Source: Roridomyces roridus (taxonomy: Eukaryota > Basidiomycota > Agaricomycetes > Agaricales > Mycenaceae). From it: a DNA stretch of 64,000 nucleotides. The notes under the pieces were generated by a model. That model made no database searches, was not told the DNA's origin, and saw only the letters and a program-made list of their open reading frames with translations. Both the position numbers and the translations under genes were made by a program. Shown piece by piece: positions 59,101 through 64,000 of the stretch (position 1 is the first letter of the stretch; each line of letters starts with the position of its first letter). The stretch covers positions 744,001-808,000 of the forward strand of contig JARKIF010000010.1 in NCBI GenBank assembly GCA_029378245.1. The letters are read 5' to 3'.

Positions 59101-60196
59101 GAGAAGATGCAAGATGGACATGTGAGACTCACGGAGACAAAGGAGCGAAAAGACGTTCATCGAGGGCCACCTTCTTTCGAGAGGGCTGCTCGGGCTTTGT
59201 TGGAGACTCTTTGCGTTTCAAATTGAGTTTGGGGAGGGGAGGAGGGGAGGAAGCTGTATTGGATAGACGAGGCGATTTTCGCGTTGACTTCAAAGACTTT
59301 GGGGGCATGAGGGGTGTTTTCATCTCTGCTTTGGTACTCTGAAGTTTAGTAGGAGTCTTCATCCTACGTCGATGTCATCAGTGACTGATATGGGCGTCAA
59401 AGAGCTGCACATACCCAGAGCCACCATCGGAGGAATCTTCACAATCAGGGATAATAAGGCTATCCTCCAGGACTACTTTCTCTGGCTGCTTAAGCTTGGT
59501 GGACCTTATAGTGATTTGCGGGATGGAAGGCGGGGATGATGCACGCAGGGGAGCTGGAGCTGGTTTGGATCGACGGGGAGATTTTCGTGCGGCTTTCTCA
59601 GGAGATACGGAACGCCTGTAGAGTCGGTTGAACCATAAACATTAACAAGGTGGCATGACCAACGTATGCACGTCCTCCTCGGTATCATGAGGTTCCAGTT
59701 TCCGAGTCCGAGTAACCAGTCCACGATCTCTACCTCTTCTGCTTTACGAGAGGAGGAGGAACCGGGCATAGCTGAAATGGGAGCCTCGTTCGAGAGTCGC
59801 ATTTCAGTCGCGTGTTTCGGGTGAGACCTGCGGCGAATTTCAGTAAGTACCAGTGCGAAAGAGAGGTGTAGTACACGCACGGTTCCACACCCTCCATAGT
59901 CATTCGGTTGCTCTGGGAGTCGCGGCCCGCGTTCGTCTTGCTGGGACCCACATTCCTGGTCGAAGGGTCCTCTCCTTGGTCGAACGAATCGTCTAAATCC
60001 ATCTTGATGTCATCATAGTGGAAACTATATGTAGGGAAGGCGGGGCTTGGACAAGTCAATCTTCGTGTCTATGTGTACATTAGACCACTTACTTGCGGAT
60101 TCTCTGCATCCGTGCGAGGAATTCGTCCTCGTCATCTTCAGGCTCGTTCCTATGCTGCTCTCGTTCTTTGAAGAACGCGTCGATGTCGATATCCAT
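56107..60196 (-). pseudogene. DNA polymerase family X, second copy, frameshifted
   Basis: This copy has the same exon order as the intact gene at 2099-6197: N-terminus MDIDIDAFFKEREQHRNEPE, BRCT segment VVTHIVVDAHLRPFLRSAG, GVGPKTAHQWY, CGDIDIM with both Asp, and the end HERVRG. Two lesions break the frame. Four bases are missing after the AEEV codons near 59728, so the rest of that exon shifts. One G is inserted in the GGGG run of WKNRG near 56448, so YYTGDDI becomes LVVLYGR and a stop. The conserved WKAFSYRKS of copy 1 is here WKVRSYLNS. Splice sites, including the final GC-AG intron, are mostly kept. It may be transcribed, but full-length polymerase is unlikely unless the indels are sequencing errors. 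Confidence 0.8.
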
Positions 60197-60412
60197 CGCG
60201 CCACGATGAGAAGAGAGACGGAGTCGGGCCAAGTCACGGTACGGCGATTCTCATGTTTTGATCCGACGGCATTTCCTTTTGTTACATAGTCGAGGATCCA
60301 TTGTGCATTTTTAAGGACGAAAATACAAGTTACATGTCCAGTACAAATCTATATCTAAGGCAATACGAATGAAGAGGAATAATGATAATTGTGAAGGTAT
60401 TGGGTAGGCAAT

Positions 60413-61601
60413 CTATGCCAAAGCAGCCTCCTCGACTTTGCGACGCTTCAAAGGACGTGTATCCTGGATAGCAAGCGTAGGGGAAGAGTCTGAGACTCGA
60501 CGGCGGCGGATCGGGGTACGAGGAGTGGCAGGGAATGGAGCTGCTGCTGGTCGAATCCATGCGTCGGGAGACTGAGGCGGCTGTTTGAAGAGCGCAGATA
60601 TCTCGGAAAATCCGAGCATGATTGCTTCTAGCGGATTGGCCACAGGGACTTCTTCCTCGCGGAAGGCAGTGGCCTTGAAACCCTCGTACTCGATCCGAGC
60701 AAACGTCGCCACAGCAGAAGAGAACTGGTGGGTAGTCAGTGAGGCGTTGGATGAAGAGAGAGCCACGTACATTCGTTATGCTCGACCACCAGGACGTCCC
60801 GACGATGCATTCAGAGACCCAGATCCAAGCCGCCCGCTGATTCCCGTCGGCGCTACAGGCTTCTCGTAGGAAGGTATTGTGTCGATGGGCTCTGCTGGCG
60901 AGTTCGTCAATGCCTGGGCAGCTGCAACCGGGTTGAGACACATGAACGCGAGCGCAGAGGAAGGTAGGGGTACCTAGAGTCAGTCTCGCGAAGTTACGCG
61001 CCCTGTCGTTGGGCCTCGCGTGGTTCTCAGTTAGCGCATCCAGTCTAGTCATGCATACCAGCCAACGAGAACGAATGGGCAGAAGAAAAACTGACTGCAT
61101 GTGGTGTACACAAACGTCGGCTGCAGCCTGAACGGCACCACCCAGCGCATCTTCAAACCACTCATTGGTGTCGCTCAGACCCATCATGCCGGTCAGGGCC
61201 CCGACGAAAAGCTTGACCACGACGGGAGGGACGGCTGAATCGTCGGGATAACGTTGAAATTGAATAGGCTCGCGTTGGAGAAGAGCGTTGGATACGGCGG
61301 GGTGGGAGAGTTGCGTCTTTATGGCCTGCGGAGGGTCCTAGATTCAAAAGAGTGTGCACAAAGGACGAAGGGCTCTCACACTAAGGTGCTGACTGGATAT
61401 ACCATTGTTGAACATGTATTCCATCAGGCAAAAGTCCAGTAACATCTCGCCCAGCACCATGGTCTCCTCCAGCTCGGTCCTAGTCGCGCTCGCTATTTGG
61501 CGTTTGAGGCCTCGCTTGTGAAGATAGTAGGAAAAACGGGGGGAGGAGCATTGGATTGATTCGTGTATGGCCTCGCGGAGCTGGGTGTGGAGGGGAGCCA
61601 T
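60413..61601 (-). CDS. RNase III-like fold protein, catalytic motif altered
   Basis: The start is MAPLHTQLREAIHESIQCSS (ATG at 61601). Exon 1 runs to 61380 and exon 2 starts at 61337. The RNase III-like core appears as TRTELEETMVLGEMLLDFCL, comparable to the family signature with Glu where the second acid Asp is expected, and as VVKLFVGALTGMMGLSDTNE with WFEDAL, comparable to the later FIGALYLD helix. Further exons give WVSECIVGTSWWSSITN joined to FSSAVATFARIEYEGFKATA, and a basic tail RRRRVSDSSPTLA ... KRRKVEEAALA with a likely nuclear signal. It shares both core blocks with the gene at 6349. The middle exon frame is the least certain part. Catalytic activity is doubtful; function unknown. 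Confidence 0.68.
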
Positions 61602-62345
61602 AGGCGTCGCGATGCGGGATGAAGGAAAAGGAAGAAAGGACGCGCACGAGATGATGACGTGAATGAAAGCTTAATTACACCCCACGTCGCTTCCATGCAC
61701 ACGTAAGTAGCGGAGAGGGTGTCAAGTCCAATACTTTCGTAGAGCTCACTTGCATGAGTACAGAGTATGAACTGGGCAAGCAACAGATGAGATTGCATAT
61801 TGTGAGTCGAACTATTCTGATCACGACCCTCCGGTTTAACCTAGTATTCTTGTCGAGAGGGGCCGCGAGATTGCGCGCGCTACGTTTGGTGAACAGGGTT
61901 CCCTTCGCCCAGTAACCACGGATGCTCGTAATGGGCCAGACCTATACCCTTGGTCGGGTGGTCGGAGGATAGACGCAGAGTAGCATCTGTTAGCGACGTC
62001 CTTTTGCTTTTCTTTTTGACGAATATTTTTGCGCGGGAGTGAGGGACGTTCCCCAGGGGACGACAAGCACGAGACGCAGCAGCTGGGAGACAATTCAGTG
62101 AATATCGAGAAACTTTCGAGCACGATGAATCCAGTGGCAGTCCAAGTCGCAGAGTTCATCGTGGAGGAGTTGAAGTGGGTGAACAATTCAACAAAGGGCT
62201 GTGCGCCGGCGGCCATAGAAGATTGGTGCGCCCAACACCTAACGCCATTTGGGTTCTAGTTTCCTGGCACCAGGGAAAAGCTGGGAAAAGTAGATTGGAC
62301 AAAACAAGATAATATCGCCTCCGTAGATAGTGTTACATCCACGCC
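61602..62345. other. Spacer holding the source of a duplicated segment
   Basis: About 740 bp without a supported gene. Sequence at about 61710-62020 recurs, diverged, at 55380-55680. A short + strand frame at 62029-62259 has no recognisable content. Confidence 0.5.
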
Positions 62346-63696
62346 TCACAATGCGCCCCTCCAAGCCCGAATCCTACCCAACATCCTCCCCAGCCTAGTC
62401 TTCCCTTCTGTGAATCCTTCCTTTTCCGCCACACTAAGCGTCCGAGGCCGACCGTTCCGCTCTCCATCACTAGCCGCAGCCAACAAAGCAATCGTAATCT
62501 GCTCCTCCAACGTCCACCTCTTCTCCTGCTTCTGTTGGGTCCGTGTTGCAGCGACACGGGCAGCAGGCCACGAAGCGGACTGCGGCAAAGGACGCACGGC
62601 AGCGTTACGCGGAGGGCTGCGATCCAGAACCCAAATCGACGCAGAGGATGGAAACGGCTGTTCCAAGCTACACACATCGTCGTCGTCGTCGTCACCCCAA
62701 TAGTCGTACTCGCGGTCCTCGTCTGCTCCTGACGTTGCACGCGAGATGTCGTGGTCGAGATACGTGGCAATAGGGCCCGCAGGACGCCACACTGCTAGGG
62801 CTTCATTACGTCGGAGGCCAGGCGGACTCTGGAACGAATCGGGGGCAACATTGGGAGAGTCGTGGGGCAGCAACGGCGTGTACTGGGTGTATTCGAGCGT
62901 AGGACTTGGCCAGAGATTGACGTCGAGGTCGAGGTTGAGATCAAGCTGGGGTATGGAAGACGAATAGACGGCTGCGTCTGTGTCGGAATCAGGATCGGCG
63001 GGTTCCAAGTCTGAATCGGGGTCGATAGGGATAATCGCCCAGGAGGGGGAGAGCGAAAACGGCGAGGCGAGGCCAATTCCAAGACCCGCATCTGGAAGAA
63101 ACTGCAGGATGGTGGGTGAGCGTGGCCGGCTGGCGTGGCAGATAACGCACCGAAAACGACAAGGGTCTCTGGCCCGCCGAATCAAGCGAGTAGGAACGGC
63201 GTCTGTGCTGTGGGCGATTCGGAACTGAAGATGGGAGTCGTGCTGGTCCTTCAGCTTGTACTTGTGCTGAAACTGGCGCCGCCGCCTCTAGGATCGGGGT
63301 ATACTGGTATTCGAAACACGAGTGGTAGTCGCTTTGTGGTGTGTCGGACACGGGCTCGAGAATCTCGACCGGGTGTGGCACCACCTCGTCGTCGTCGTAC
63401 CAATCTGGAATCTCGGGTAGTTGGGGGAGTAGCAAGTCGAGGCATTTGGAGAAAGGGAGTGGTTGTATCTTCAATTCGGGGCTGAGAACGGGCGTAGATG
63501 CGCAAGCGGTAAGGTCGTAATCCGATGCTGGGGTGGCATAGCAGAGAGTCGCGTCTTCTTCGTTGGGCGAGTCGCCTATGGTGAATGTGGAGCTTGAGGC
63601 CGTTACTTGGAGCTTGGGGTCAACGGCTACGGGCGTGTGCGGATTCGGAAGATTCCAGCGCAATGAGCGGGACGTTCGCAGAATCGTGGCCGACAT
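62346..63696 (-). CDS. Uncharacterised acidic protein with Myb/trihelix-like C-terminal hint
   Basis: Two exons (63696 to about 63160, and about 63112 to 62346) are joined in phase 0 through a GTGCGT donor, linking QRPLSFS to FLPDAGLG. ATG at 63696 gives MSATILRTSRSLRWNLPNPH. The protein is Pro/Asp-rich, with CLDLLLPQLPEIPDWYDDDE, PIDPDSDLEPADPDSDTDAA and a poly-Asp stretch (WGDDDDDDV). The last 60 residues are basic and helical (KRWTLEEQITIALLAAASDG ... RLGRMLGRIRAWRGAL); the W-T-x-E-E-x start recalls SANT/Myb helices but only weakly. A piece of exon 1 is duplicated at about 55700-55835. I do not recognise the family. Confidence 0.62.
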
Positions 63697-64000
63697 GGAT
63701 GTGAAAAGCAATCATGAATGATGTCCCAATTGGGAACTTCATTGCGGAGGTTGCTGGTGGTGCATCGAAGGTCTGTAGGAGAGACTTCCTTCCTTCCTTC
63801 CGAGGAAAAGTAAGCGAGAAAGGATTCAAACGAATGTAATTTTTCAAGGAATGCGGCAATAAATTAGGCGAAATCTAGAATACAGATGGTATGTTTGTGC
63901 AACCCCGCTGCGGGTCCCTCTAGGTGTACTTCCATTATAATGCAGAACATATATGGTGGCTATATACAAGCTTGCGACGATAGCAATCAGTACTTGGCAT
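63697..64000. other. Upstream region, window edge
   Basis: Likely promoter of the minus-strand gene ending at 62346. A (TTCC)n microsatellite lies at about 63786-63801. No gene seen. Confidence 0.45.
63786..63801. repeat. (TTCC)n microsatellite
   Basis: Four consecutive TTCC units upstream of the acidic-protein gene. Confidence 0.7.

Larger units (their letters stand above)
55836..60299 (-). repeat. Inverted duplication, arm 2
   Basis: Reverse-complement partner of about 1980-6488. It carries the Pol X gene, the spacer and a piece of the next gene. Small indels and base changes are scattered through exons and introns, so the duplication is not very recent. The left end coincides with the junction to the collapsed duplicate. 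Confidence 0.85.

Noticed and set aside
57944..59226. Plus-strand open frames of 205-245 aa
   Set aside because: Antisense to the duplicated Pol X copy; no independent domain.
1..64000. tRNA, rRNA or CRISPR features
   Set aside because: No cloverleaf-like A/B box pair, rRNA core word or spaced direct repeat array was recognised by eye; a tRNA scan would be needed to exclude a single tRNA.

Overview
The window looks like nuclear DNA from a mushroom-forming basidiomycete (Agaricomycetes). Genes are dense and on both strands, and nearly all are cut by short introns of about 45-65 nt. The families present fit this: MAPEG, F-box/LRR, Zn2Cys6, an HNH nuclease of basidiomycete type, a 7-TM family with a VNRTLSPVCFF-like signature, and an RNase H-reverse transcriptase. 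All exon models were read by eye from conserved protein frames and GT-AG or GC-AG borders. Identities rest on recognisable motifs, not on a database search. LAYOUT. 0-7.5 kb: two tandem SEC11 signal-peptidase genes, an intact family-X DNA polymerase (BRCT, HhH and Pol X palm), and a gene with a degenerate RNase III-like fold. 7.6-17 kb: an unknown F-box-like gene, a secreted type-B carboxylesterase, a 7-TM protein, and LCB2 (serine palmitoyltransferase) with two apparent +1 frameshifts. 17.5-28.9 kb: RRP7, a bHLH factor, an F-box protein, a CPY-like serine carboxypeptidase, a MAPEG protein and a large unknown membrane protein. 29.8-34.6 kb: a second MAPEG gene, a MAPEG relic and an RNase H-RT element whose RNase H has lost key Asp residues. 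35.7-42.9 kb: an HNH protein and a HIT-zinc-finger protein that diverge from a 42-bp spacer, then MAD1 and a PhzF-family enzyme. 42.9-48.2 kb: a gene-poor stretch with an RT relic and a MAPEG relic. 48.2-55 kb: a Zn2Cys6 factor, a small tail-anchored protein and an F-box/LRR protein. 55.1-63.7 kb: a rearranged block holding a decayed inverted copy of the Pol X gene, a truncated RNase III-like first exon, a collapsed copy of the neighbouring genes, an RNase III-like gene and an unknown acidic protein. HOW IT FITS TOGETHER. Most genes are unrelated housekeeping or regulatory genes: secretion, ribosome assembly, sphingolipid synthesis, spindle checkpoint and DNA repair. The unusual part is structural. 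A segment of about 4.5 kb (Pol X plus the start of an RNase III-like gene) occurs at both ends of the window in opposite orientation, about 49 kb apart. The distal copy is frameshifted and lies between a full and a deleted copy of a two-gene block, one gene of which is itself RNase III-like.
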